A stretch of 64,000 bases of DNA from Ignavibacteriales bacterium (GCA_021740915.1 JAIOYW010000010.1:124001-188000); one strand, 5' to 3'; shown: positions 8,681 through 17,925, numbered from the stretch's first letter. Notes: generated by a model not told the origin, from the sequence alone. Made by a program: numbers and translations.

Positions 8681-10090
8681 TCACTGCCAGTTCATCAGAA
8701 AGGGTGGAATAAGAAGAATAAATGCCAGAATTGCGAGAATAACCGTAAGGGGTAATGCCCATTTTGCCCATTTATCATAAGGAATTTTTCCCATCGAAAG
8801 GGCGCCCATTGTAACTGCGGATGTCGGAATAATTATATTCGTCAGTTCTCCAAACTGAAAAGCCAGGATTGCGGTTTGACGGGAAACTCCGACCAGGTCA
8901 GAAAGCGGCGCCATAATCGGCATCGTGAGAGCAGCCTGTCCGCTTCCACTATGAATAAAAAAGTTGATGACCGCCTGTATCACAAACATTTTTTGTGATG
9001 CAAAAACGGGATTCGATGAAGCAACAAGCGGCGAGAGTTTATAGAGGATCGTATCAATTATCATCCCGTCATTAGCAATTACAACAGTTGCCCTTGCAAG
9101 AGCAAGAATAAAGGCAGTCCCCACCAGATCTTTTGCCCCGTCGATAAAACTGCTTACAATTTCATCTCCCTTCAAACCTCCAATTACTCCAGTAAGAATT
9201 CCCATAATAAAAAAGACAGCGGCAATTTCTTCAATAAACCAGCTAAAATAAATTACACCGAAAACGATCGCCAGCAGCGAACTGATAAAAGCATACAGAA
9301 CCAGTTTATGCCTTAAACTGAATGTTATTTCTCCGTTACTATTCTGCATCTGAAGATGAAATTCTTTCCTTCTCTCAATATCAGATTCATACATCGGACT
9401 GAGTTCGGGTTTTTTTCTGATCCTGGCGGCGTACCACATAATGAATACTATCACAACTGCATTTATGATAAACCAGGTTATCATCCGGTACTCAATTCCT
9501 GAAAACAGCGGGACCTCAGATATCCCCTGGGCTATTCCAACGTTAAAGGGATTTAAGAAAGCGCTGGCAAATCCTATATGAGCCCCGACAAGCGGTATTG
9601 CAACTCCAATAATCGAATCATATCCAAGGGCGAGAGCAAGCGGAACAAATATTATGATGAACGGGATGATCTCCTCATTCATTCCGAAGGTGGCGCCGCC
9701 TAATGAAAAAAGAGTGATCAGAATGGGTATCATCATTTTTTTCAGGAATGGTGAATTGTCGTATGCCCTTGTAAGTTTCTGAATGAATTTTTCAATAGAC
9801 TGTGTTCTTTGCATCACATTAAAGGAACCTCCGACAAGAAGGATAAATCCGATTATCTGCGCTCCGTCAACAAATCCTTTAATTGGCGCAATAAAAAGGT
9901 CGAAAATCCCCTGCGGATGACTTTGGGTAAACTGGAATGAACCTGGTACCACAACTTCTCTCCCGTTGATAACCTGCCGCTGATATTCACCACCGGGGAT
10001 TATCCAGGTAAAAATGACGAATAGTATAAGCAGAGAAAAAATCAGCAGATAGGTATTCGGAAGTTTCAGTTTGAATTTTCGGTTACTCAT
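8681..10090 (-). CDS. YfcC-family inner-membrane transporter
   Basis: 469-aa polytopic membrane protein with roughly 12 hydrophobic segments. It begins with a short basic N-terminus and the pattern T-W-I-I-P-G-G-E-Y, then has I-L-L-V-G-G-S-F-N-V and a conserved interior G-G-A-T-F-G-M-N-E-E. This is the YfcC/C4-dicarboxylate-antiporter-like family, which includes proposed basic amino acid or arginine-ornithine exchangers; substrate assignments in the family are weak. Its start overlaps the stop of the cyanophycinase-like gene by 4 nt (ATGA-type), so the two are probably translated together. Import of the amino acids or dipeptides that the secreted S51 enzyme releases is the simplest reading of this coupling, and is inference. 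Confidence 0.8.
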   Translation of the reverse strand: MSNRKFKLKLPNTYLLIFSLLILFVIFTWIIPGGEYQRQVINGREVVVPGSFQFTQSHPQGIFDLFIAPIKGFVDGAQIIGFILLVGGSFNVMQRTQSIEKFIQKLTRAYDNSPFLKKMMIPILITLFSLGGATFGMNEEIIPFIIIFVPLALALGYDSIIGVAIPLVGAHIGFASAFLNPFNVGIAQGISEVPLFSGIEYRMITWFIINAVVIVFIMWYAARIRKKPELSPMYESDIERRKEFHLQMQNSNGEITFSLRHKLVLYAFISSLLAIVFGVIYFSWFIEEIAAVFFIMGILTGVIGGLKGDEIVSSFIDGAKDLVGTAFILALARATVVIANDGMIIDTILYKLSPLVASSNPVFASQKMFVIQAVINFFIHSGSGQAALTMPIMAPLSDLVGVSRQTAILAFQFGELTNIIIPTSAVTMGALSMGKIPYDKWAKWALPLTVILAILAFILLIPPFLMNWQ

Positions 10091-10968
10091 TCGATTACCC
10101 TGCGCTCTGAAATACTATATTTTTGACCTGCCTGCAAAAGTGAGAGTTTGATATTTTCAACAGAATAAAGTCCTTCGGGATTAGTGGAGATATTCGCAGA
10201 ATTTACAGGATCCAGAACCAGAACTGTCCTGTTTCCGGCTACCCTGAATTTATTTCCGTCAGAAACAATTATTGCTGTTTCCTCGTCAATACCGATGCCT
10301 ATTTGAGTCGGATTTTCAAGACATACGCTTAAAAGCCTGTTAAAACGGCGTCTAAGAATAAAATGCTGATCAACAATAACACCCGGAAGGAATCCGAATC
10401 CCTCCTTTACTTCAATGTTTCCAGGCATTATCGTAACAAATGCCTGATCTTCTTTCATTTTAAGCTGTTCACCAGTGATCATTATTTTGCTCATTATTGC
10501 AGCGCCAGCGCTCGTGCCTCCGATGATAGCCCCGGTGTGGTATTTTTCTCTGATGAAATCTAAGAATTTTGTATTGTTCAGAACAGCAGTATGCCTTACC
10601 TGATCACCTCCCGAAAACCATATACCATCAACATCCCGGAAAACTTCTATCAGGCTGTCGGACTCAGCAAGTTCTCTTGTAAAAACCACTGATTGTACAT
10701 TGGTACATCCATATCCGCTAAATTCTTTAAGAAGTTCCTTTCCGGTTTCTTCCGGCTCACTGCTTGCATTAGGGATTATCAGAAACTTTGAGCCCGTACC
10801 GCCTGCGAGTTGAACGAATTCAACCATCAATAAACTGTCCCTGTATCCTCCACCAATAATAAACAGGTGTCCTTTGGGAAAATTATCACCCTTCCCGGCA
10901 TTTCCGGGATTAGCAAAAACAGAACTGATTATTGTAAAAACTGCTGCTAAGTATAAAATGTGTTTCAA
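10087..10968 (-). CDS. Secreted cyanophycinase-like peptidase (family S51)
   Basis: 293 aa with an N-terminal signal peptide (residues 1-19, cleavage near F-A-N). The fold is peptidase S51: I-I-G-G-G-Y-R-D at 38-44, W-F-S-G-G-D-Q at about 117-123, the nucleophile Ser153 in G-G-T-S-A-G-A, and D200-Q201-H202 in the strongly cyanophycinase-like stretch L-P-G-V-I-V-D-Q-H-F. It then reads I-G-I-G-I-D-E-E-T-A. Cyanophycinases cut the Asp-Arg polymer cyanophycin to beta-Asp-Arg dipeptides; the sister enzyme dipeptidase E cuts Asp-X. The D-Q-H-F and G-I-G-I-D-E segments favour the cyanophycinase branch. A signal peptide implies a periplasmic or extracellular enzyme acting on external polymer. It overlaps the transporter gene by 4 nt and follows the M20 peptidase by 19 nt. 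Confidence 0.8.
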   Translation of the reverse strand: MKHILYLAAVFTIISSVFANPGNAGKGDNFPKGHLFIIGGGYRDSLLMVEFVQLAGGTGSKFLIIPNASSEPEETGKELLKEFSGYGCTNVQSVVFTRELAESDSLIEVFRDVDGIWFSGGDQVRHTAVLNNTKFLDFIREKYHTGAIIGGTSAGAAIMSKIMITGEQLKMKEDQAFVTIMPGNIEVKEGFGFLPGVIVDQHFILRRRFNRLLSVCLENPTQIGIGIDEETAIIVSDGNKFRVAGNRTVLVLDPVNSANISTNPEGLYSVENIKLSLLQAGQKYSISERRVIE

Positions 10969-10987
10969 TTTTCTTCCTGTTTTTTCA

Positions 10988-12106
10988 TTAATCCTTAATT
11001 ATCAGATTTCTTGCAATAGCCGATGAGGCGATGAGGTCCTCAATCAGTATAAACTCTTCGACACTATGAGGATTTTGAGCACCAATGCCAATATTCACAG
11101 CATTAATGCCCCTGCCGTTCAGCGAATTGGCATCACTTCCTCCGAATGAAATTGTTGGATTCGGGTTAATACCTGCTTTTTTCATGGCTTTCTCAAGCGT
11201 TTTAATCAAATCAGCATCTGTAGAATGAGTATATGGTCTGAAATCCCAGTTGTCGCTGTAAGTATAAGATGCACCGTGGCTTTTAATTACCCGGTTGAAA
11301 ACATCGATCAGTTTTTGTTTTTCCAATAAAATTTTATCCGTGTCAAATGACCTGATCTCACCTGTTATCGAAGTCAGTTCCGGAACCACGTTCACAGCGC
11401 TTCCGCCCTTTATCAGACCAATATTAAGAGTTGTTTCTTCGTCAATTCTGCCAACCTTCAATTCGGATATGGCTTTAGCTGCAATCTGAATCGAATGAAT
11501 TCCTTTTTCAGGTGAAATGCCGGAATGAGACGCCTTGCCGTGAACATCAATTTTGAATGCAATAGCGCCGCAGGCTGAATAAATATATTTACCTGGTCTG
11601 TATGAGGAATCGAAAACAAAACCTGATTTTATGTTATCCTTTAATTCAATATTGAGTGATCCTCCCATTGAGGTTTCTTCGCACGTTGTAAAAGCAATAG
11701 TGAAATCCCGGGTATTTTGTTTTTTCTCGAGGACACTTTCTAAAGCATAAAGAATAGAGGCAATTCCGGCACGATTATCTGAACCCAGAATAGTTTTACC
11801 CTCCGTCATAATCCGGTCTTCGGTTATTACAGGATTCAGGTCCTTTGTCGATTCCACCGTATCCATATGGGAGAGCAAAACAAAATCTCCTCCCGTTCCA
11901 ATTTCACAAATAATATTTCCAGATTCGCTTCCGGTCGTTTTTGCAGTACTATCTTCCTCAATCCTGAGTTTGATTTCCCCTGAGTATTTACGTCCCAGGT
12001 TTTCGAAATAATTTTTGAGATGATCAGCGATCTTTCTTTCTTTGAAGGAAACAGAGTCAACCTGCACCAGTTCCGTAAATATTTCAATCAATCTGCTATC
12101 AGTCAT
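10988..12106 (-). CDS. M20-family metallopeptidase (PepT-like)
   Basis: 372-aa cytoplasmic di-zinc exopeptidase; no signal peptide. The metal site is recognisable: His80 and Asp82 in L-L-S-H-M-D-T-V, bridging Asp110 in G-S-D-N-R-A-G-I, the catalytic Glu pair in T-C-E-E-T, and the late His in N-P-H-S-V-E-E-F. The dimerisation insert (K-A-S-H-S-G-I-S-P-E-K-G) is present. The family covers tripeptidases, aminoacyl dipeptidases and deacylases; the overall pattern is closest to PepT-like/M20 peptidases, and exact specificity cannot be read. As the first gene of the nine-gene minus-strand run it would complete the intracellular breakdown of peptides imported by the locus. Upstream (12107-12445) is an AT-rich gap that should hold the operon promoter. 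Confidence 0.85.
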   Translation of the reverse strand: MTDSRLIEIFTELVQVDSVSFKERKIADHLKNYFENLGRKYSGEIKLRIEEDSTAKTTGSESGNIICEIGTGGDFVLLSHMDTVESTKDLNPVITEDRIMTEGKTILGSDNRAGIASILYALESVLEKKQNTRDFTIAFTTCEETSMGGSLNIELKDNIKSGFVFDSSYRPGKYIYSACGAIAFKIDVHGKASHSGISPEKGIHSIQIAAKAISELKVGRIDEETTLNIGLIKGGSAVNVVPELTSITGEIRSFDTDKILLEKQKLIDVFNRVIKSHGASYTYSDNWDFRPYTHSTDADLIKTLEKAMKKAGINPNPTISFGGSDANSLNGRGINAVNIGIGAQNPHSVEEFILIEDLIASSAIARNLIIKD

Positions 12107-12445
12107 CGTGAATCCATTGTTACAATTTGAATAATTAATGAAACTTTTATTTCATATTAGGTATTTTTAGAAGAAAAGTCAACAAAAATTTTTAGAGGAA
12201 GTTAATTTTTTTGCAAAAAAGCAAATTGCTCCCCCAATATTTTGATGGAAGCAGATTTCTGGAAATACTTTCTCTTTAGAAGGAAATAAATAATCAAATT
12301 TTATGTGAATATTCTAAGAAAAACTAAAAAACCGGGGGAATTTTTGCAGATGTGGCGACAATATCCTTAAGAAGCCGCTGCCATTGAGGTTTCTAATATG
12401 TTCACCAAAGAAATATTATTTAAAAATTTTTCGCATGGAGTGGTC
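12107..12445. other. AT-rich intergenic region
   Basis: 339 nt between the M20 peptidase start and the stop of the serine hydrolase gene, both on the minus strand. It is strongly AT-rich and should contain the promoter of the peptide-use operon and the end of the hydrolase transcript. I see no convincing hairpin-plus-T-tract terminator, no open frame and no riboswitch-like structure. Confidence 0.5.
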
Positions 12446-13585
12446 CTATAATTTGCCTGTTTTTCTTATCAGCGCAGGCCATAATTGCGTCCCGCCCATT
12501 CCATTCATCATAATAACAAGTCCTGTTCCTGCTTTTTGATTGAATTGGCTGTAACAGCGAAAACCTGAACTGTTCGCTCCGCTATGATAGAAAATATCAC
12601 TGTACTTCGTTGAATCGATAACCCAGCCTAATCCTCTGAAAACCCGGATTCCGCTAAAATTGCCAGGGCGCTCAACCGGTTCCCTGCTCTCAGCCGCAAT
12701 CTGTCGGGTAAGCATACTATCCTTCCACGCCGGAGCCAATGTAAACTCAGTGCCGCTGCTCCTGTCCATCATTTCAATGAGAAAACCGGCGTAATCGAGA
12801 GCAGAACAATAAAGAGTGTAGCCGGCATTTGCCCTTGAGTAAGATGTTTTCAGTAAAAAATTGCCGCTGGTATCATGGCCTGCCGCAAGATTATTTTCAA
12901 TTTCGGGAATGTGAATAAAACCGGAATGCTTCATCCCGAATGGCTCGAAAAGATTTTTCCTGCTGAACGAATCGAGGGATTCTCCCCGGAGCTTTTCTAC
13001 AACTTTCTGAAGATAATACATCCCTTCTCCCGAATAGCTGTACCTGGAGCCCGGTTCAAATTCGACCGGTAAATATCCATTCTCCTCATCTTCACCCTCC
13101 CTCCAGTTAGGCAATCCTGAAGAGTGTGTGAGAAGCATCCGCGGTGTGATCTTTTTCCGGCTCTCCTGCCCCATAAAAGCCGGATCATCAAAAACAGCCC
13201 AGACTGGTTTATCAAGTTTAAGTTTTCCGGTTTCAATTTCTTTCATCGCGAGATAAGAGAAAACAGGTTTTGACATTGAGCACGCTTCAAAAATTGTGGA
13301 ATCGGTTACCGGACTTCCATCCCTTATATCGGCAATCCCAAAATTGCGGTTATAAACGATCTTGTTTGCCTTAATCATAACAATAGAGAGTCCGGGAACA
13401 TTATATTCTTTCATCAGATCTTCTATCATTTTTTCAGTATCCACGATTTCCCGAGAAAAATCAATTATTGCATTTGAATCCTTCCCTATAAAGAATAACG
13501 AATCCGAGAACAAATTGGTATTTCCAAATATTCCGTTAAGTCCGGAAATAAAAATTATGCCGATTATAAATGCAGTTCTGATCAA
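12446..13585 (-). CDS. Serine hydrolase, class C beta-lactamase-like
   Basis: Beta-lactamase/penicillin-binding-protein-like hydrolase. Catalytic motif S-x-x-K is in E-A-C-S-M-S-K-P-V-F; the Y-x-N-type motif is Y-S-Y-S-G-E-G; and a late H-S-G-A-N replaces the KTG-type triad, as is usual in this family. An N-terminal hydrophobic segment (I-R-T-A-F-I-I-G-I-I-F-I-S-G-L) acts as signal or anchor, so the protein is extracytoplasmic. Start choice: an ATG at 13663 would put 77 nt inside the upstream gene. A TTG at 13585, directly after that gene's stop and preceded by GGAG about 11 nt away, gives a clean signal peptide and is preferred. Substrates in this family range from D-amino-acid peptides to esters, and none can be assigned. 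It follows a D-cysteine desulfhydrase-family gene directly, hinting at D-amino-acid metabolism. Confidence 0.82.
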   Translation of the reverse strand: MIRTAFIIGIIFISGLNGIFGNTNLFSDSLFFIGKDSNAIIDFSREIVDTEKMIEDLMKEYNVPGLSIVMIKANKIVYNRNFGIADIRDGSPVTDSTIFEACSMSKPVFSYLAMKEIETGKLKLDKPVWAVFDDPAFMGQESRKKITPRMLLTHSSGLPNWREGEDEENGYLPVEFEPGSRYSYSGEGMYYLQKVVEKLRGESLDSFSRKNLFEPFGMKHSGFIHIPEIENNLAAGHDTSGNFLLKTSYSRANAGYTLYCSALDYAGFLIEMMDRSSGTEFTLAPAWKDSMLTRQIAAESREPVERPGNFSGIRVFRGLGWVIDSTKYSDIFYHSGANSSGFRCYSQFNQKAGTGLVIMMNGMGGTQLWPALIRKTGKL

Positions 13586-13586
13586 A

Positions 13587-14615
13587 TTATTTGCCGCTCC
13601 TGTATTCTTTCGCTGAGAATTTGACGCAACCTTGGTATTCACCATATTTAATAGTTTCGGCAAAAATCTCAGGCATACCCCCGGTGTGGATAAAAATTAC
13701 CGGCGATTCTTTTCTGATAATCCCTTTGCTTATAAGATCAAAAAATCCTGCCATCGCCTTAGCTGTATAAACCTGATCAACGATAAGACCCTCAGTCATA
13801 GCACATACCCGGGCAGCATCCTTCGCGGGTTTAATATGTCGCGCGTAAACTTCATGATAATTATCATAAACATCAAAATCCTGAATTTTATATCCTTCCC
13901 GAAGCCTGAATTTCTTTTTAGTTTCATCAATCAGCTTTCTCGTCCTCTCATATATGCTCTCTTTGGTTCGTGATACACTGATTCCAATTATTCCGGCTTC
14001 TTCAAGAAAAATGTCTGCTCCAAGAACTACTCCGGCCAGAGTACCGCATGATCCCACAGGAAGTATCAACTGCATATTTTTGTGTTTGATCTGCGTGCCG
14101 ATTTCCCTCATCGCTTCAACATAACCAAGAACACCGGTCGGAGTTGACCCGCCGAGAGGCATGGCGTAAGGGTTTTTCCCGCTATCAATGAGCTCAGATT
14201 TCCACCGGTTCATCATATTTTCGAGGTCTGCATCTTCATCGCTGCCGTTGAGATACCTGATCTCCGCTTCAAAAAACGCATCAAGGAGCAGATTTCCTTT
14301 CAGTTCCGAGAAATCCTCTCCTCCAAGCACCAGTTTAATATCAATGCCCAATTTCCTGCAGGCTGCTGCAGTCATTCGCGCATGATTCGATTGCTGTCCT
14401 CCAACAGTAATCACTGTATCAAAGCCGGCGGCTTTCACTGAGGCAAGTTCAAATTCCAGCTTTCTTGCCTTATTTCCGCCAAGAGCCAAACCTGTTAGGT
14501 CGTCTCTTTTAATATAGAATTGTTCAATCCCAAGATACTTACCCAATTGCTCTGCTCTTTCGAGAGGAGTCGGCAGATTTGCAAGTTTGATACGCGGAAC
14601 GGATGTCAGGTCCAT
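13587..14615 (-). CDS. D-cysteine desulfhydrase / ACC deaminase-family PLP enzyme
   Basis: 342-aa fold type II PLP enzyme. Lys49 in L-G-G-N-K-A-R-K-L is the Schiff-base lysine, Q-S-N-H-A-R at about 75-80 is the substrate/PLP-binding serine loop, and L-P-V-G-S-C-G-T-L-A-G is the phosphate-binding glycine loop. Family members break down D-cysteine to pyruvate, sulfide and ammonia, or deaminate 1-aminocyclopropane-1-carboxylate or D-serine-like substrates; the sequence does not separate these with confidence. Length is normal for the family. It is immediately followed by the serine hydrolase gene, with the stop and the next start 1-4 nt apart, so both are probably on one mRNA. Its promoter should lie at 14616-14715, beyond the ahcY terminator. 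Confidence 0.82.
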   Translation of the reverse strand: MDLTSVPRIKLANLPTPLERAEQLGKYLGIEQFYIKRDDLTGLALGGNKARKLEFELASVKAAGFDTVITVGGQQSNHARMTAAACRKLGIDIKLVLGGEDFSELKGNLLLDAFFEAEIRYLNGSDEDADLENMMNRWKSELIDSGKNPYAMPLGGSTPTGVLGYVEAMREIGTQIKHKNMQLILPVGSCGTLAGVVLGADIFLEEAGIIGISVSRTKESIYERTRKLIDETKKKFRLREGYKIQDFDVYDNYHEVYARHIKPAKDAARVCAMTEGLIVDQVYTAKAMAGFFDLISKGIIRKESPVIFIHTGGMPEIFAETIKYGEYQGCVKFSAKEYRSGK

Positions 14616-14705
14616 AGATCACTCAAATTTTTTGTCATCAAAACTATAAAAGAATATGGAATTTTTTGCAAATCAACAAAATATTCGCGCAGGAATGCCC
14701 AAATG

Positions 14706-14739
14706 TAAAAAAAAGAGGCTGCCCTTTTGAGGCAGCCTT
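14706..14739 (-). terminator. Rho-independent terminator of metK-ahcY
   Basis: A perfect 8-bp stem (AGGCTGCC at 14716-14723 with GGCAGCCT at 14731-14738) encloses a 7-nt loop and is flanked by nine A residues at 14706-14714, which become the U-tract on the minus strand. It lies about 30 nt past the ahcY stop. A short T-run on the other side gives weak terminator potential in the plus direction. Confidence 0.88.
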
Positions 14740-14769
14740 TATCTGAATCAAATATTCAGGCAGTATGAT

Positions 14770-16047
14770 TTAGGTTCCTGCGCTGTAATCGTCCATATAT
14801 GCAACTTGTTCTTTTGTGAGCTTATCAATCTTGTAACCCATTGTGCTCAGCTTGATTCCGGCAATTTCCTGATCCTGCTCAACCGGGATATCAATCACTT
14901 CGGGATCCAGCAGGATACCCTGTTTGTCATATTTAGCAAGCCTGAGCTGAGACATAAACTGATTCGCAAATGACATATCCATAACTTCAGAAGGATGGCC
15001 TTCGGCTGCAGCAAGGTTTACTAATCTTCCCTGTGCAAGGAGATAGATTTTTCTGCCGTCTTCTGTTACGAATTCTTCGTTATTTGCTCTGACTGTTCTG
15101 CGTGATTTCGAAACAGCTTCGAGATCTTCAATGTTGATTTCGCAATCGTAATGACCTGTGTTGCAAACAACTGCGCCGTCTTTCATCTTTTCAAAATGCT
15201 TTTTTGTAATTACATCTTTAACGCCAGTTGCAGTTATAAAAACGTCTCCGACTTTTGCTGCCTGATCCATTGTCATGACTGTATGGCCCTCAAGAGTTGC
15301 TTTGAGCGCTGCTGTTGGTTTTACTTCTGTAACAATTACATTCGCACCTAGTCCGGCGGCTCTCATTGCGCAGCCTTTTCCACAATGCCCGTAACCTGCT
15401 ACAACAAAATTCTTTCCGGCAAGCAGAATAGATGTTGCTCTAAGAATACCGTCAATTGAAGATTGTCCGGTTCCATAAACATTATCAAAATCCCATTTTG
15501 TTTCTGCATCATTAACAGCGACAACAGGATATAAGAGTTTACCGTCTGCCGCCATTGCTCTTAGTCTGTGAACACCTGTGGTTGTCTCTTCGGTGCCGCC
15601 GATTATATCTTTGGCAAGTTCAGGATGTTTGTTGTGAATGGTGAAAATAAGATCTGCACCATCATCAAGTGTAAGGTTTGGTTTCATGTCGAGAGTTCTT
15701 TCGATCGACCAGTAGAAATCTTCAACCGACTGTCCATGCCATGCGTAAATCTCTGTACCGGCTTCTGCAAGAGCTGCCGCGATATCATCCTGTGTTGAAA
15801 GAGGATTGCATCCGCTCCAGCTAACCTGGGCACCTGCGGCGCTTAAGGTTTCAATAAGAACTGCCGTTTCCTTTGTGACGTGAAGGCATCCTGCAATCTT
15901 ATAGCCTTTGAGGGGTTTAGTCTCGCTGTACTGTGCACGTAGTTTCATCATAACCGGCATACGCGATTCTGCCCATTCAATCTTTTTCCTGCCGTCTTCT
16001 GCCAGCTTAATATCTCTTACTTTGTACTTTCCCTGTTTATGATCCAT
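14770..16047 (-). CDS. ahcY: Adenosylhomocysteinase
   Basis: 425-aa NAD-dependent hydrolase that splits S-adenosylhomocysteine into adenosine and homocysteine, clearing the product of SAM-dependent methylation. Seen: the N-terminal catalytic segment with I-A-G-C-L-H-V-T-K-E-T-A, W-S-G-C-N-P-L-S-T-Q-D, and the Rossmann motif G-Y-G-H-C-G-K-G. The C-terminus stops at E-Q-V-A-Y-M-D-D-Y-S-A-G-T, without the extended Lys/Tyr tail that reaches into the neighbouring subunit's NAD site in the eukaryotic and many bacterial enzymes; this is the short archaeal/Thermotoga-like form. It is 46 nt downstream of metK, forming a methyl-cycle operon closed by the terminator at 14706-14739. metF is elsewhere in this window at 24246. 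Confidence 0.96.
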   Translation of the reverse strand: MDHKQGKYKVRDIKLAEDGRKKIEWAESRMPVMMKLRAQYSETKPLKGYKIAGCLHVTKETAVLIETLSAAGAQVSWSGCNPLSTQDDIAAALAEAGTEIYAWHGQSVEDFYWSIERTLDMKPNLTLDDGADLIFTIHNKHPELAKDIIGGTEETTTGVHRLRAMAADGKLLYPVVAVNDAETKWDFDNVYGTGQSSIDGILRATSILLAGKNFVVAGYGHCGKGCAMRAAGLGANVIVTEVKPTAALKATLEGHTVMTMDQAAKVGDVFITATGVKDVITKKHFEKMKDGAVVCNTGHYDCEINIEDLEAVSKSRRTVRANNEEFVTEDGRKIYLLAQGRLVNLAAAEGHPSEVMDMSFANQFMSQLRLAKYDKQGILLDPEVIDIPVEQDQEIAGIKLSTMGYKIDKLTKEQVAYMDDYSAGT

Positions 16048-16093
16048 GATTAATTACTGCTCCTAAGATTAAATAAATCAAATTAAATTACTA

Positions 16094-17236
16094 TTATAAA
16101 TATTTCTGGAAGGCTGGAACGAGGTCCGTTTTCTCCCAGGTAAAGCTTTCTTCTTCGCGCCCGAAATGACCGTATGCCGATGTTTTCTGGTAAATCGGTC
16201 TTTTAAGCTGTAGCCTCGAAATAATTCCCCTCGGCGTCATATCAACTTCCCTGGCAATTATCTCTGCTATTTTTTTGTCGCTGAGTTTACCGGTTCCTTT
16301 GGTATCCACATAAATTGATACCGGATCAACAACTCCGATAGCGTAAGCAACCTGAACAAGGCACTCTTTGGCAAGTCCCGCTGCAACAACGTTCTTAGCA
16401 ATATGTCTTGCGGCATAAGTAGCGCTGCGATCAACCTTGCTTGGGTCTTTGCCCGAGAATGCACCGCCGCCGTGCGGTGCCCAGCCTCCGTATGTATCCA
16501 CGATTATTTTTCTTCCTGTAAGTCCGCTGTCACCATGGGGACCACCGATCTCAAACCTGCCTGTGGGATTAACAAAATACTTTGTATTGCTGTCAATAAA
16601 CCTTGCTGGCATAACTTTTCCGATAACATGTTCTTTAACATCTTCCTTAATCTTTACCTGTGTAACATCGCTGTCGTGCTGGGTCGAAACAACAATGGCA
16701 TCAATCCGGAGAGGCTGATGGTTTTCATCATACTCAATAGTTACCTGTGATTTTGCATCGGGACGTAAATAAGGCATTAGTCCGGCTTCCATCTTGCGGA
16801 TATCAGCCAGTCTTTTTACAAGAGCGTGTGCATACATAATCGGCATCGGCATTAACTGCGGTGTCTGATCACAAGCATACCCGAACATAATTCCCTGGTC
16901 GCCCGCTCCGCCTGTATCAACGCCCATCGCTATATCCGGAGATTGTGAATGAATTGCGTTGAGAACAGAACAACTCTCGGCATCAAATTTATATTCGGCA
17001 CTGTTATACCCAATATTTTTAACCGTTGTGCGTACAATGTCCTGAACTTCAATATACGATTTTGTGGTAACTTCTCCCCCTACAAGAACAAGCCCTGTAG
17101 TAACAAAAGTCTCGCAGGCAACACGCGCATCGGGGTCTTCAGCAATTATCGCGTCCAATATCCCGTCGGATATTGCATCGCTTACTTTATCCGGATGTCC
17201 TTCCGATACGCTCTCTGATGTGAATAAGTATGACAT
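16094..17236 (-). CDS. metK: S-adenosylmethionine synthetase
   Basis: 380 aa; makes SAM from methionine and ATP. Diagnostic blocks are visible: E-G-H-P-D-K near residue 14 (ATP-binding His), [12 protein letters not shown] in the middle, and the glycine-rich loop [15 protein letters not shown]. Length and order are normal for the bacterial enzyme. The start codon is preceded by AGAGG at suitable spacing. It is the first gene of metK-ahcY. I looked for SAM and SAH riboswitch features between 17237 and 17670 and saw none, so any feedback is not evident from sequence. A possible promoter (TTAACT, 16 nt, TATAGA) is listed separately. Confidence 0.97.
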   Translation of the reverse strand: MSYLFTSESVSEGHPDKVSDAISDGILDAIIAEDPDARVACETFVTTGLVLVGGEVTTKSYIEVQDIVRTTVKNIGYNSAEYKFDAESCSVLNAIHSQSPDIAMGVDTGGAGDQGIMFGYACDQTPQLMPMPIMYAHALVKRLADIRKMEAGLMPYLRPDAKSQVTIEYDENHQPLRIDAIVVSTQHDSDVTQVKIKEDVKEHVIGKVMPARFIDSNTKYFVNPTGRFEIGGPHGDSGLTGRKIIVDTYGGWAPHGGGAFSGKDPSKVDRSATYAARHIAKNVVAAGLAKECLVQVAYAIGVVDPVSIYVDTKGTGKLSDKKIAEIIAREVDMTPRGIISRLQLKRPIYQKTSAYGHFGREEESFTWEKTDLVPAFQKYL

Positions 17237-17670
17237 TCAAACCTCTGGATTTTCTTCTAAGAATCTATAATTATTTAACTTACAAAGTTAAGGAAAAAAT
17301 AATTAAGGTTAAAGGAATTGCTCTTGTTCAGCATTTTTTCATTTTATTAAAATTGTGATAGAATTATTTAGCCAGAAATTCAAAAATATACCGGCCTGCC
17401 AACTACAATTTAATTTTCCTATCAAAGAAACTATCACTGTTTAAATGAATACGTAACTGTTAATAATTTTGATTTTAATCACAAATACCCTGATCATTGA
17501 AACCTTTTGTTGTTTTGTTTTGTCTCACAAAATGAATAATAGTGCATTCATTTTTACACATATTAGATTTTTATTAGTTAAGCAAAAATTTTATCTTGCA
17601 TATTAATCAACAGGAGAATATTGGGTAAATCTTTACGGATCATTAACATTAACCTTAAATAGGAGCAACT
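17237..17670. other. Divergent intergenic region, metK / small gene
   Basis: 434 nt of AT-rich sequence between two divergent genes. Apart from the possible metK promoter near one end and the AGGAG ribosome site (17661-17665) of the small gene at the other, nothing structured was recognised: no tRNA, riboswitch, repeat or further open frame. Its length is unusual for this compact stretch, so a small RNA or a long leader is possible but not supported. Confidence 0.45.
17264..17291 (-). promoter_or_regulatory. Possible metK promoter
   Basis: On the minus strand TTAACT (17291-17286) is followed after 16 nt by TATAGA (17269-17264), about 28 nt before the metK start codon. It is a weak match to a sigma-70-type promoter and is overlapped by a small palindrome (AACTT-TGT-AAGTT). 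The position is suitable, but the call rests only on sequence resemblance. Confidence 0.35.
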
Positions 17671-17925
17671 ATGAAAGGAATTAGCGTAAACGAAAACCCG
17701 ATAAATCCATTATCTGACCTGATCAGTGATGAGATATATGATCTTTTAAGTAGCCGGGGTCTTATCAATGAAAAAACACTTAGGGATTATACAATAAGGA
17801 AAAAATTCAAGTCCCTTCGATCGAATAAAATAAGCGCCACCGAAGCAATAGATTACCTTAGGGAAGAATATCCTTATCTGCAATTTGATACTATTAGGAA
17901 AATTGTTTATCATATTGATAAATAG
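17671..17925 (+). CDS. Small hypothetical protein (84 aa)
   Basis: I do not recognise this protein. It is 84 aa, charged and predicted helical, with no signal peptide or membrane segment. The pattern L-R-E-E-Y-P-Y-L-Q-F-D-T-I-R-K-I-V-Y near the end could be part of a small DNA- or protein-binding helical bundle. It is very likely a real gene: the AGGAG ribosome site stands 5 nt before the ATG, codon use resembles its neighbours, and the reading frame ends before a strong terminator at 18088-18119. It is transcribed alone and in the opposite direction to metK. The well-formed translation signals and single-gene transcription unit suggest a regulatory or stress-related small protein, which is speculation. 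Confidence 0.72.
   Translation: MKGISVNENPINPLSDLISDEIYDLLSSRGLINEKTLRDYTIRKKFKSLRSNKISATEAIDYLREEYPYLQFDTIRKIVYHIDK

Noticed and set aside
17237-17670. SAM riboswitch or SAH riboswitch upstream of metK-ahcY
   Set aside because: I looked for the conserved helices and AGGAG-linked loops of the known classes and did not find them, and no terminator-like hairpin precedes metK in this gap.
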